The translations under genes were made by a program, and so were the position numbers. A stretch of 64,000 bases of DNA from NCBI RefSeq assembly GCF_014138285.1, contig NZ_JACGXN010000005.1, positions 62,001 to 126,000 of the forward strand, given 5' to 3'. This DNA is from Phyllobacterium myrsinacearum. GTDB lineage: Bacteria > Pseudomonadota > Alphaproteobacteria > Rhizobiales > Rhizobiaceae. Below the pieces are notes generated by a model. That model was not told the DNA's origin. It ran no database searches and saw nothing but the letters and a program-made list of their open reading frames with translations. This document shows positions 17,673 through 25,875 of the stretch, one piece after another. Every line of letters begins with the position of its first letter. Within the stretch, counting starts at the first letter, position 1.

Positions 17673-18506
17673 ATGTCTTCGCAAATGATCCGGGCTTACG
17701 ACAATGCCAACCAATCAATACTCGCCGGAGATGAGCCGGCGAAACGCATTCATTTCAATCTGGTGAAACTTGGAGCGGGCCAGTCTCATACCTATCGCCT
17801 GCCGAATTTTGAAACGGCCATTGTTCCGTTGTCGGGCCGGTGTGACATCGACGTTGATACAACGACTTTCGAGGCGATTGGTGGCCGTAAAGGCGTATGG
17901 GATGGATTGGCGGACTCCGTTTATGCAGGCCCGGATGCCAAGGTAACGATCACTGCGCGTGAAGATTGCGAGATCGCTGTTGCTGGCGGTCGCTGGAGCG
18001 AGCCAATGCCGGCGTTTCGCATTCCGCCTGGCGATGTCGATATGGTCGACGTTGGTTCGAACGAGACAAAGTCGCGCCGTCGCATCTTCCATATTCTGGG
18101 TAACAGACAGGCTGATCGAGTCGGGCGGCTGCTCGTCAGTGAGCTCTATGCTGACGAAGGCTGCTGGTCCGGCTATCCGCCGCACAAGCATGATACCGAC
18201 CAGCCAGGTGAGACTGCCCACGAGGAACTCTATCACTGGCGTTTCGAACCCCAGACCGGGTTTGGTACACAACTATGGTACGAGGAGGGGCAGGAGCCGC
18301 ACGCGCATGTTACGCGTCATGGCGACACATTCGCTTTTTCGACCGGCTATCACCCTACGGCGACCTCACCGGGCCATGCATCCTATATTTTCACAATCCT
18401 TGTCGGCAAAACACAGCGCTCGCTTGTTCAGAACTTTGAGGAAAAGCACCGGCCGTTGATGGGAAAGATTCCGGGTATTGATGCCATGCGGGCAAAATTC
18501 CGTTGA
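17673..18506 (+). CDS. IolB-like sugar-acid isomerase (KduI/IolB bicupin family)
   Basis: 277 residues, the usual IolB length. The second cupin has the family metal motif: WSGYPPHKHD, then EELYHWRF with the metal-binding Glu and His, then a later HVTRHGDTFAF. IolB converts 5-deoxyglucuronate to 5-dehydro-2-deoxygluconate in inositol catabolism; KduI relatives isomerise 4-deoxy-5-ketouronates. No other iol gene is nearby. The gene starts 3 nt after the mannonate dehydratase stop, so a uronate-type substrate is more likely than an inositol intermediate. The assignment to the family is firm; the reaction is inference. Confidence 0.78.
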   Translation: MSSQMIRAYDNANQSILAGDEPAKRIHFNLVKLGAGQSHTYRLPNFETAIVPLSGRCDIDVDTTTFEAIGGRKGVWDGLADSVYAGPDAKVTITAREDCEIAVAGGRWSEPMPAFRIPPGDVDMVDVGSNETKSRRRIFHILGNRQADRVGRLLVSELYADEGCWSGYPPHKHDTDQPGETAHEELYHWRFEPQTGFGTQLWYEEGQEPHAHVTRHGDTFAFSTGYHPTATSPGHASYIFTILVGKTQRSLVQNFEEKHRPLMGKIPGIDAMRAKFR

Positions 18507-18785
18507 ACCCGCGTGTATAGACTATTCGAACGGCCTAACGATGTAGTCGATGCATGTGTGTGTAATGCGTGCTCATTAACGCAGGCAAAATCGAACTGAT
18601 GCGAGTTTGACAAACGCTAGATAGTTGGTTGCGAGCTTGTCATATCTGCTTGCGACACGCCGACATTGCTTGATTCTTGCAATTTCGTTTCAGTGGAATG
18701 TTTGCCCATGCTCCCTGATCCAGTCCGCGTCATATCTGCAGTTATGTGCTATTCTCGCGACCATCAAATGGACGGCGGGGGAGTA

Positions 18786-19601
18786 ATGTTGGAAACGGAT
18801 AAGGTGTTTGCTGGCTCGATTCCGGAAAACTACGACCGCTATATGGTGCCGTTGATTTTCGAGCCATTCGCCGAGGATCTTGCGCAACGAGCAGCGTGCT
18901 TGTCTCCCAGCGCCGTTTTGGAAACCGCCGCGGGAACCGGGGTTGTCACCCGCGCACTGGCGCCAAAATTGTCTCCTGGCGCAAGCTATGTCGCAACCGA
19001 CCTTAACCAGCCGATGCTTGACTGTGCCGCTTCGCGACAAACTCCCGACAGCTGCATCAAATGGCGTCAGGCTGATGCTCTGGCGCTACCGTTTGAAAAT
19101 GCGGCCTTCGATCTCGTTTGTTGTCAGTTCGGCGCGATGTTCTTTCCCGATCGCTCATCTGCTTACCGTGAAGCAAAGCGGGTCCTGAAGCCTGGAGGAC
19201 ATTTTTTGTTCAACGTATGGGATCGCATCGAGGAGAATGTATTTGCGGATGACGTGACGAATGCTCTCGCAAAGCTTTTTCCGAACGATCCACCGCGCTT
19301 TCTGGCGCGCACGCCGCATGGCTACCACGATACGGCGCTGATCCGCCGCGAGCTGGAAGAAGCAGGTTTTTCCCGTGTGGTGATCGAGACCAGAGCCGAA
19401 CAAAGCCGTGCATCTTCGCCGCGCCTTCCCGCGGTCGCTTATTGCCAGGGAACTCTCCTTCGCAACGAAATCGAGGCCAGAGACGCGGGAAAGCTGGAAG
19501 CTGCAACCGACTATGCCGCATCTGCGATTGCAGGCAAACATGGCAGCGGCGAGGTGGCTGCCAAAATTCAGGCACACGTAATCATGGCTGCCGTGATCTA
19601 G
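18786..19601 (+). CDS. Class I SAM-dependent methyltransferase
   Basis: 271 residues from the ATG at 18786, which follows a G-rich ribosome site (GGGGGAG); the frame is open back to 18666 but without a better start. The SAM-binding motif I is VLETAAGTGVVT, followed by the acidic motif YVATDLNQ and the QADALALPFEN segment that contacts the adenine. The layout is that of UbiE/Methyltransf_11 proteins. The substrate is not evident and there is no operon partner; the preceding 279 nt hold no clear gene. Confidence 0.82.
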   Translation: MLETDKVFAGSIPENYDRYMVPLIFEPFAEDLAQRAACLSPSAVLETAAGTGVVTRALAPKLSPGASYVATDLNQPMLDCAASRQTPDSCIKWRQADALALPFENAAFDLVCCQFGAMFFPDRSSAYREAKRVLKPGGHFLFNVWDRIEENVFADDVTNALAKLFPNDPPRFLARTPHGYHDTALIRRELEEAGFSRVVIETRAEQSRASSPRLPAVAYCQGTLLRNEIEARDAGKLEAATDYAASAIAGKHGSGEVAAKIQAHVIMAAVI

Positions 19602-19796
19602 AGCTTTATGTATACGGAGCCGTTCTGCCGCTACGCAGCAACTGCGTTGCTTTCGGACTTAAACGGTTATCAATAGGACGTATGAGTACGCGCCCTAGTT
19701 TTTCGGCAGCTCGTCTTCGATCTGCGTGGAATGTACGTCGGCCGTAACGGCAGTTCACAGTCCGCATGGATGCACACCAATGCTTCTGGCTGCCTC

Positions 19797-20582
19797 TCAT
19801 TTGAACCATTTGTTGTAGATTTTCTCATAGGCGCCGGTTTCAATGGATTGATGCAACCACTGATCGACAAAAGCCTTGAGACCGATGTCGCGCTGCACCC
19901 AATACGCTTTCTCGGCAAAATTGAACGGTTCATCGGGGTGTATGGCACACAGAACGCCGGAGTGCAGTTTCTCCTGATACCGGGTCTCTGACGCGTCGGT
20001 CATCATGAGATCGGCCCGCCCTGCAGCAACTTCGTCAAATATTTTCGTATTGTCGGGAAAAATGACAATCTTTGCCTGCTTGAGATTGGCGCGAGCAAAT
20101 TTCTCGTTGGTGCCGCCTGGATTGGCGATGACCGTTGTCTGCGGGTTGTCGATATCCGCCAGCGTCTTGAATTTTTCCTTGTCGGCACAACGGGCTATCG
20201 GCGTCTTCCCCTCACGCATATAGGGAATGGAGAACAGCCCCGTCTTCTGCCGGTCGAATGTGATCGAAACACCGCCCATGGCAACATCGAATTTGCCTGC
20301 GTCGAAATCCTGCGCCAGTTGCGGCCACGTGGTGGGTACGATTTCGAGTTTTACACCAAGTGCGCTGGCGAGGCTCTCGGCCAGGTCAATGTCAAAGCCG
20401 GAGAATGAGCCGCTGGCAGGGTCCTTGTAGCTGAAGGGCTTGTAATCGCCGGTGGAACCGACCTTCAGGACACCAGTCTCAAGGATGGTATCCAGCCGGG
20501 AAACGGCCAGTGTGTCCTTGGAGAACGCCGATGGCAGATTGGCGAAAAGCAGACATATGCAGATAATGATGGGACGAAGCAT
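19797..20582 (-). CDS. PheC-like periplasmic cyclohexadienyl dehydratase
   Basis: 261 residues with a Sec signal peptide of about 21 residues. The fold is that of polar amino-acid-binding proteins (LKVGSTGDYKPFSYK, FDIDLAESLA). Several segments instead match the enzyme PheC, which evolved from such binding proteins: VVPTTWPQLAQDF-like, GKTPIARC, NPGGTNEKFARANL, ADLMMTDASETR and HPDEPFNFAEKAYW. PheC turns prephenate or arogenate into phenylpyruvate or phenylalanine in the periplasm. No ABC permease or ATPase is adjacent, which also argues for an enzyme. A GAGGTGA site precedes the ATG. Whether it is catalytic or only binding needs assay. Confidence 0.72.
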   Translation of the reverse strand: MLRPIIICICLLFANLPSAFSKDTLAVSRLDTILETGVLKVGSTGDYKPFSYKDPASGSFSGFDIDLAESLASALGVKLEIVPTTWPQLAQDFDAGKFDVAMGGVSITFDRQKTGLFSIPYMREGKTPIARCADKEKFKTLADIDNPQTTVIANPGGTNEKFARANLKQAKIVIFPDNTKIFDEVAAGRADLMMTDASETRYQEKLHSGVLCAIHPDEPFNFAEKAYWVQRDIGLKAFVDQWLHQSIETGAYEKIYNKWFK

Positions 20583-20915
20583 TCAACTCACCTCATTTGA
20601 CACTATGTTGGGTGGGCAATTGCGAGCGCAATTCAATGAATCTACGCAGACGCCTCAAAAAAGAAGCGTCCGACGACGTGATAGATCCTACAATGACCGC
20701 AAAACGATTAACTGGCCAGATACTTTCCACCACCGGTCGCGGCGACAAATGCGCGGCTCCGTGCTACTTGGCGTCATTCAGAGTTGGTGTTAAATACAAA
20801 CCCAAGTGAGCAAATGCTGCTTCTGCACCGGCAGGGCATCATCGCGTTTCAGTTTGACACCTTCTCGTCTCGCCCGCTCGATGGGCTTAGTGGGACTCCA
20901 CGATTGGGAGCGATT
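20583..20915. other. Divergent intergenic region
   Basis: This 333-nt gap separates the PheC-like gene from the exported hydrolase. No gene is seen. An inverted repeat ATTGCG-AG-CGCAAT at 20619-20632 lies about 40 nt upstream of the PheC-like start and could be an operator. A TTGACA at 20854-20859 may serve the hydrolase, though no good -10 follows. Confidence 0.4.
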
Positions 20916-21875
20916 ATGCGTGCAGTCTTTCTGGCCTTTGCTATCTTGGCCACCTGTTTCGTCTCGATGGCCTGGTCGAAGCCGACGGCGTTCCGCGCCG
21001 GTGTCACGCGGGTTACTATATCGGCGAATAACTCTTCGGACACATGGATATGGTATCCCACGGAGGCAGAAGAAGTTGCCTGGCACTCCGGCCCGTTTCC
21101 GATTGAAGCGAGTCGCGATGCACCGGTCGCCGCAGGCCCGTTTCCTGTGGTTTTGATCTCGCATGGGGGAGGAAAGACGGGAGGGACGCCGCTCCTGCTG
21201 CGTGATCTTTCGATATCCCTTGCACGTCACGGATTTATCGTTATCGCACCGGTGCATGGTAAAGCCGATATTTTCGGCCGGATGATTCAGGTCAAGGCCG
21301 CATTCGACACTGTGCTGGCTGATTCCCGTTTTCGTCAGCATGCCGTTTCCGACAAGGTAGGCATGGTTGGATTCTCGCTGGGTGGCGCGGTCTCGCTCGG
21401 TCTCGCGGGCGGTACACCCAATTTGAAACATCTGGTCAACTATTGTGCGACCCATGTTGACGATGTTCAGTCGTGCAATGCGGGTCCCCGCGGCGATGAG
21501 AGCCAGACATCACACCAGGACATACAACGATCGGTGTCTGGCCTTCCCTTGAAGGCCATTGTGCTGCTCGACCCTTTGAGTGTCCTGTATGATCAGGACG
21601 GTTTAAGAAACGTCAAAGCTCCGGTATTTCTCTTCCGGCCAAAACACAGCAAGTTGGGTGAAGAAAACACACGGGGTCTCGTGAAGCATCTGCCTGTGTC
21701 GCCGCCACTTCAATATGTGCCGGGTGGGCATTTTGTCTTCGCCGATATCTGTCCGCCGGCTTTGAAAGCCGAAGCGCCAGACGTATGCGAGGATGCGAAG
21801 GGCGTTGATCGTGCAGCGATCCATAGGGAAGTCGAGACGAAAGTCGCCGCGTTCTTCCGTGATAACCTATCATAG
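20916..21875 (+). CDS. Exported alpha/beta hydrolase (dienelactone hydrolase/PAF-acetylhydrolase-like)
   Basis: 319 residues from the ATG at 20916, chosen because GGGAG lies 6 nt upstream and because it places a Sec signal (MRAVFLAFAILATCFVSMAW) at the N-terminus. The nucleophile elbow is GFSLGG (G-x-S-x-G). The oxyanion region is VVLISHGGGKTGG, and a likely catalytic His is in GGHFVF near the C-terminus. The N-terminal strand WIWYPTEAEE resembles the COG4188 group of secreted dienelactone-hydrolase-like esterases. It is periplasmic or secreted. It stands alone, and the substrate is unknown. Confidence 0.8.
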   Translation: MRAVFLAFAILATCFVSMAWSKPTAFRAGVTRVTISANNSSDTWIWYPTEAEEVAWHSGPFPIEASRDAPVAAGPFPVVLISHGGGKTGGTPLLLRDLSISLARHGFIVIAPVHGKADIFGRMIQVKAAFDTVLADSRFRQHAVSDKVGMVGFSLGGAVSLGLAGGTPNLKHLVNYCATHVDDVQSCNAGPRGDESQTSHQDIQRSVSGLPLKAIVLLDPLSVLYDQDGLRNVKAPVFLFRPKHSKLGEENTRGLVKHLPVSPPLQYVPGGHFVFADICPPALKAEAPDVCEDAKGVDRAAIHREVETKVAAFFRDNLS

Positions 21876-22190
21876 GATCAAAACCCTGATACGCTCCCAT
21901 AACTCCGGTATATGGCAGATTGGCTGACATTCTTGTTGCATGTGTCTGACAGCAGGATTACATCGAAAAATGTCGGCGCAGTTTACTCCGATTGTGCTGA
22001 CACCCACCCCAAGGGAAGGCTTTGGCCTTCACAACTTAGCCGGACCCTTTGGTCCGGCTCTTTTTTGAGTCGTTGCAACTGCAGAACTTTGGCGGCAGCA
22101 GTAGACGAATGTGGTATGGTATTGTTTCGGGTGGCGGCTATAATCAAACCCACAATACGGGTTCAATGAACAAGGGCAGGTGGTGACAGT
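21876..22190. other. Gene-free stretch with tandem hairpins, possible small RNA
   Basis: This 315-nt stretch lies between the exported hydrolase and the IalB gene. It contains no convincing ORF, but at 22015-22030 there is a GAAGGC-TTTG-GCCTTC hairpin immediately followed by a strong terminator. The terminator lies about 160 nt beyond the hydrolase stop, so it could end that mRNA or a separate small RNA. No clear promoter was found between 21876 and 22000. Confidence 0.35.
22038..22066 (+). terminator. Rho-independent terminator
   Basis: A perfect 9-bp stem, AGCCGGACC/GGTCCGGCT with a CTTT loop, is followed by C and six T. The T run is on the + strand, so it stops rightward transcription. 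Confidence 0.85.
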
Positions 22191-22715
22191 ATGATGAGGC
22201 GGTTCGGAGCAGTACTGGCAGTCCCATTCTTCCTGTGTAACCAAAGTTTTGCTCAAACCCCGTCCACGCTGCCAGGAGGTGCCTCTTCCATTCAGGAAAC
22301 GTACCAGGATTGGCGGGTTTCCTGTGTGCAGCAGCAAGCCGAAAAGCGTTGCTCGTTTTCACAGCAGCAAACTCAGCAAAATGGCCAAATCATTCTAAGC
22401 ATTGAGCTCACAACGGCCGATGCGAAAGGTGTTGGCGGCAATCTGGTGCTGCCTTTTGGCCTAGCACTCGCCTCGGGTGCGACATTGCAGGTCGATGAGG
22501 GCAAACCAGATACGACCATACCATTCAAAACGTGTTTTCCCGTGGGATGTGTTGTGCCTCTATCTTTCAGCGCAGAAAAACTGGCGGCCATAAGAAAAGG
22601 CAAACTTCTGAAAGTAAACGCGGTTGCAAGTGCCGATAACAAGCCACTCGTCCTCAATATTTCCCTGAAAGGCTTCGCCGAGGCCCAGGATCGTGTTGCG
22701 GTACTCGCAAAATAG
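22191..22715 (+). CDS. Invasion-associated locus B (IalB) family periplasmic protein
   Basis: 174 residues with a Sec signal peptide ending around SFA-QT (about residue 21). The mature part has the IalB pattern: the YQDWRVSC opening, a cysteine in KRCSF, the LVLPFGLALASG segment, a paired cysteine motif KTCFPVGCVVPL, and a final SLKGFAEA helix. IalB proteins are exported proteins first linked to erythrocyte invasion in Bartonella; their molecular role is unsettled. A second copy is at 43258-43791. The four cysteines probably form two disulfides. Confidence 0.88.
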   Translation: MMRRFGAVLAVPFFLCNQSFAQTPSTLPGGASSIQETYQDWRVSCVQQQAEKRCSFSQQQTQQNGQIILSIELTTADAKGVGGNLVLPFGLALASGATLQVDEGKPDTTIPFKTCFPVGCVVPLSFSAEKLAAIRKGKLLKVNAVASADNKPLVLNISLKGFAEAQDRVAVLAK

Positions 22716-22814
22716 CAGTCTCTGCGGCAGGGATAACACCTTCGGGAGCGAGCGAATCACGGACACCTCAAGCAAAGTATTCGCGAACCGGGTGCCTGAC
22801 TCTATCGGCTGCGA

Positions 22815-23804
22815 TCAGATCGTCACGACAATCTTGCCGAATTGTTCATTTGACTCGAGATAGCGATGCGCTTCGACGATCTGGTCGAACGGAAAGGTCT
22901 TGGCGATTTCCGGCTTGAGTGCGCCAGATATCAATCCATTGATGATAAAAGCCTTGGCAGCTTCCAGCCGCACGGGATCGCTGATGATCTCGTGCACAAG
23001 ATAACCACGCAATGTCAGCATTTTGGAAAGCACAGCAAACAGCGGGAACGGTGTCGGTTCCGGACTGAGGCCGCCGTACTCGATGAGAATGCCTCCGCGT
23101 GACATCGCAGCTGTCAGAGGTCCGAATATCGGTCCGCCGATCGGGTCGAATACAACCCGCACGCCTGCGGGTCCGGTAAGATCCTTCAACCGGGCTTCCA
23201 GATCCTCTTCCGCAAAGGGAATGACATGGGCAGCGCCAAATTCCAGCAAGGCCTGCTTCTTGCTGGATGTCCGGGTTACCGCGATCGTTGTCGCTCCCAC
23301 CATGTTGGCAATCTGGATGGCTGCGAGCCCGACACTGCTCGACGCCGCGGTGATCACAACGCAATCATCCTTGCGCAGCTTGGCCATGTCGATCAGAGCG
23401 CCGTAAGCGGTGAGATATTGCATCCAGACGGCGGCGGCGGCTTCCCAACTAAGCAATGCCGGGTGCTTGACCACGAGTCTGGCTGGAAATGTCATGAGCT
23501 CGCCATAGGTTGGCCAGCGGACCATGGATACTGGCGGTACGATACTGACGGCGTCGCCCGGCACCAAAGCCTGCACGTCTTTGCCGATGCTTTCGATAAT
23601 ACCTGCAGCTTCAAGTCCGAGACCAGAAGGCAAGGTTGGTGTTTCGATGTAATTCCCCGAACGCAACAGTGTCTCGGCCCGGTTCAGACCCAGTGCTTTG
23701 ATACGGATTCGAATCTCATCGGGGCCAGGTTTCGGAACATCAATTTCTTCGATGCGCAGAACCTCGGGGCCTCCATACTCATGAAAGCGAACAACGCGAG
23801 CCAT
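22815..23804 (-). CDS. MDR-family NADPH:quinone-type oxidoreductase
   Basis: 329 residues from the ATG at 23804, with GGAG about 8 nt upstream; a GTG three codons earlier is less likely. The N-terminal GroES-like domain starts with FHEYGGPEVL and carries LGLEAAGIIESIG. The Rossmann segment is VVITAASSSVGLAAIQIA. The zinc-binding Cys/His cluster of alcohol dehydrogenases is absent, as expected for zeta-crystallin-type quinone reductases. It is divergent from a LysR regulator, which likely controls it. Confidence 0.88.
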   Translation of the reverse strand: MARVVRFHEYGGPEVLRIEEIDVPKPGPDEIRIRIKALGLNRAETLLRSGNYIETPTLPSGLGLEAAGIIESIGKDVQALVPGDAVSIVPPVSMVRWPTYGELMTFPARLVVKHPALLSWEAAAAVWMQYLTAYGALIDMAKLRKDDCVVITAASSSVGLAAIQIANMVGATTIAVTRTSSKKQALLEFGAAHVIPFAEEDLEARLKDLTGPAGVRVVFDPIGGPIFGPLTAAMSRGGILIEYGGLSPEPTPFPLFAVLSKMLTLRGYLVHEIISDPVRLEAAKAFIINGLISGALKPEIAKTFPFDQIVEAHRYLESNEQFGKIVVTI

Positions 23805-23907
23805 ATCAATCACTCCAAAATAATTGAACTGAATAGGCTATGACACGCGGCAAGACACGGATAAATTGGGTGAAAGGAAGAACAGTAGAAACCAGGAGTT
23901 TCGAAAA

Positions 23908-24807
23908 GTGGATCGCCTTACCAGCATGAGTGTCTTTGTCAAATCAATTGACCTGGGTTCGTTTGCGGCTGCCGCCGAAGCGCTCGAAATCTCGGGCCCT
24001 ATGGTTGGCAAGCACATCCGGTTTCTTGAAGAACGCCTGGGTGTGCGCCTCATCAACCGTACGACGCGTCGCCAGAGCCTGACAGATTTCGGGAGAGCAT
24101 ATTATGATCGCTGCCGGGCGATCCTCGCTGAGGCCGAGGCGGCCGATGCACTGGCAGCCGATCAACTTTCCGAACCACACGGCAGATTGCGTGTCACCAT
24201 GCCTGTGCACTTCGGCCGGCGCTGCGTCACACCCGTTTTGCTCGAGTTGGCACAGCGCTATCCATCATTGGAACTGGACCTTTCATTGAGCGATCGTTTC
24301 GCGGATCTGGCGGAGGACGATTACGATCTGGCTATCCGGACCGGTGACCTGGATGACAAGGCCGGATTGATTGCGCGCCGCGTGGCGCGTCAGCGCATGA
24401 TAGTCTGTGCGTCTCCGTCCTATCTGGATAGCCAGGGCGAGCCGCAGGAGATAGAAGAACTTGGCAGGCATAGTGCCATTATCTATCGCCGGTCCGGCCG
24501 TGTTCGACCCTGGCTATTTCCGCAAAAAGATCAATCCCCGATAGAGATCATGCCAGTTGGCCGGTTGCGACTGGACGATCTCGATGCAATGGCCGACGCC
24601 GCCATCGCGGGTATGGGACTTGCCTGGCTGCCATATTGGCTCGTTCGGGCTCGCATTCAGACCGGGGCACTTGTCCAATTGTTCCAAGGTCAACCGGAGT
24701 TCCCTTACGATGTTCACGCAGTGTGGCTGCAGACACCGCAATTGCCATTGAAGGTCCGTCTTGCTGTCGATGCGCTTGCGGCCGCATTGCCCAACTATAT
24801 GAAGTGA
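23908..24807 (+). CDS. LysR-family regulator
   Basis: 299 residues from the GTG at 23908, which has AGGAG 9 nt upstream; it opens MDRLTSMSVFVKSIDLGSFAAA-like, the typical LysR start. The winged helix (ALEISGPMVGKHIRFLEERLGVRLINRTTRR) and the two-lobed effector domain are complete. The MSVFV...DLGSF opening is that of the group that usually represses a divergent oxidoreductase. The divergent quinone-reductase-like gene starts 103 nt away. The inducer is unknown. Confidence 0.9.
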   Translation: MDRLTSMSVFVKSIDLGSFAAAAEALEISGPMVGKHIRFLEERLGVRLINRTTRRQSLTDFGRAYYDRCRAILAEAEAADALAADQLSEPHGRLRVTMPVHFGRRCVTPVLLELAQRYPSLELDLSLSDRFADLAEDDYDLAIRTGDLDDKAGLIARRVARQRMIVCASPSYLDSQGEPQEIEELGRHSAIIYRRSGRVRPWLFPQKDQSPIEIMPVGRLRLDDLDAMADAAIAGMGLAWLPYWLVRARIQTGALVQLFQGQPEFPYDVHAVWLQTPQLPLKVRLAVDALAAALPNYMK

Positions 24808-24828
24808 GACGGGCGTAGCATTGCCGGA

Positions 24829-25731
24829 TTACTTCTGATGCGTAATCGATATATCTGTGAGCAATTGATTGAGGAAGGTTTGGACGACTGCTGGCAGTAC
24901 ACGCCCTTCCATGGTTAAAATCTGCAGGACGCTGTCTGTCATCACGTCATCAGACACAGGAATGGCGATATACTCGCCGACTTCCACCCGGCCAGGCACG
25001 CGTATGGCACTGCTGAAATGGATGCAGCCCTCCGCATCCGCAAAACGGCGCAGCGCAGAAATGGAATTGGTGGACAGCACCGGATCGATCGTCAGCCCCT
25101 GCATGGCGAAAGCCGTGTCGATCAGGTGCCGCTGAGTCCGGTCTTTATCAGGCAGGGCAACGGCATAGGGCAGGGTTTCGGCCATCGTCACGCTCATGTG
25201 GCCCGCAAGCGGATGATGGCGTGGAATCAGCGCGTGCATTGGCCGGCGGATGATTTGTTCGATCTTGACACCGCGCGGCGGTGCATAATTGAATGTCGTG
25301 CCGATATCTGCCTCGCCATCGTGGATCAGGCGGACAATCTCTATTGAACTGCCGACCCAAAGATGGAAGCGCACCCCCGGATACTCTCTCCGGAACTTGG
25401 CTATCGCCTCGGGCAGAATATCGACGGCAAAACCCTCATAACTGGCAAGCCGTACGAAGCCTCGATGCGGCCCCTGCAATTCGCGGATATCGGTAATCAC
25501 CCGCTCCGCATCGAGTGTGGTTCGACGGGCATGGGCGGCCAGTACTTCTCCTGCCGCGCTTGGAACCATTCCCCTTGGCCTTCGCTCGAAAAGTTCGACA
25601 CCCAGTTCCCGCTCAAGTTTGGCTATCTGCCTGCTGATGGCCGAACCGGCAACATTCAGACGAACCGACGCATCGGCGATGGAGCCAGATCGGGCAACTT
25701 CCAGGAAATAGCGCAGCCCGGTGCTTTGCAT
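24829..25731 (-). CDS. LysR-family regulator
   Basis: 300 residues. The winged helix reads SIADASVRLNVAGSAISRQIAKLERELGVELFERRPRG, and the effector domain follows from about residue 90 (GFVRLASYEGF). It is divergent from the M20 amidohydrolase/AbgT operon and therefore probably the activator of that operon. It is convergent with the neighbouring LysR gene, with a gap of 21 nt. Confidence 0.9.
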   Translation of the reverse strand: MQSTGLRYFLEVARSGSIADASVRLNVAGSAISRQIAKLERELGVELFERRPRGMVPSAAGEVLAAHARRTTLDAERVITDIRELQGPHRGFVRLASYEGFAVDILPEAIAKFRREYPGVRFHLWVGSSIEIVRLIHDGEADIGTTFNYAPPRGVKIEQIIRRPMHALIPRHHPLAGHMSVTMAETLPYAVALPDKDRTQRHLIDTAFAMQGLTIDPVLSTNSISALRRFADAEGCIHFSSAIRVPGRVEVGEYIAIPVSDDVMTDSVLQILTMEGRVLPAVVQTFLNQLLTDISITHQK

Positions 25732-25781
25732 GAGAGACCTTGCCTTGCCGTTTCGGCAATGATTTGTGCGAATTAAAGCGA

Positions 25782-25810
25782 TTGTGGCATCAAACTGCTG
25801 TTGGTATCAA
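25782..25810 (+). promoter_or_regulatory. Candidate LysR binding region
   Basis: Two similar boxes, TTGTGGCATCAA (25782-25793) and TTGGTATCAA (25801-25810), lie as direct repeats in the 144-nt gap between the LysR gene and the divergent amidohydrolase operon. The spacing of roughly two helical turns fits occupancy by LysR dimers. No database motif is claimed. Confidence 0.35.
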
Positions 25811-25875
25811 CGAAAAAAACCGGAACTGCATGTATCCGGCACAGGGAACTACCAATTCAAAAACAGGAGGAAGCC

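Noticed and set aside
15825-17714. A long open frame of 629 codons on the minus strand
   Set aside because: It lies antisense to the DppF ATPase and mannonate dehydratase genes, whose proteins are clearly recognisable; its own translation shows no family features and is rich in His, Arg and Cys, typical of a shadow frame.
18507-18785. Gene or mobile-element remnant upstream of the methyltransferase
   Set aside because: No frame with a start, ribosome site or recognisable motif, and no inverted repeats or target duplication typical of insertion sequences.
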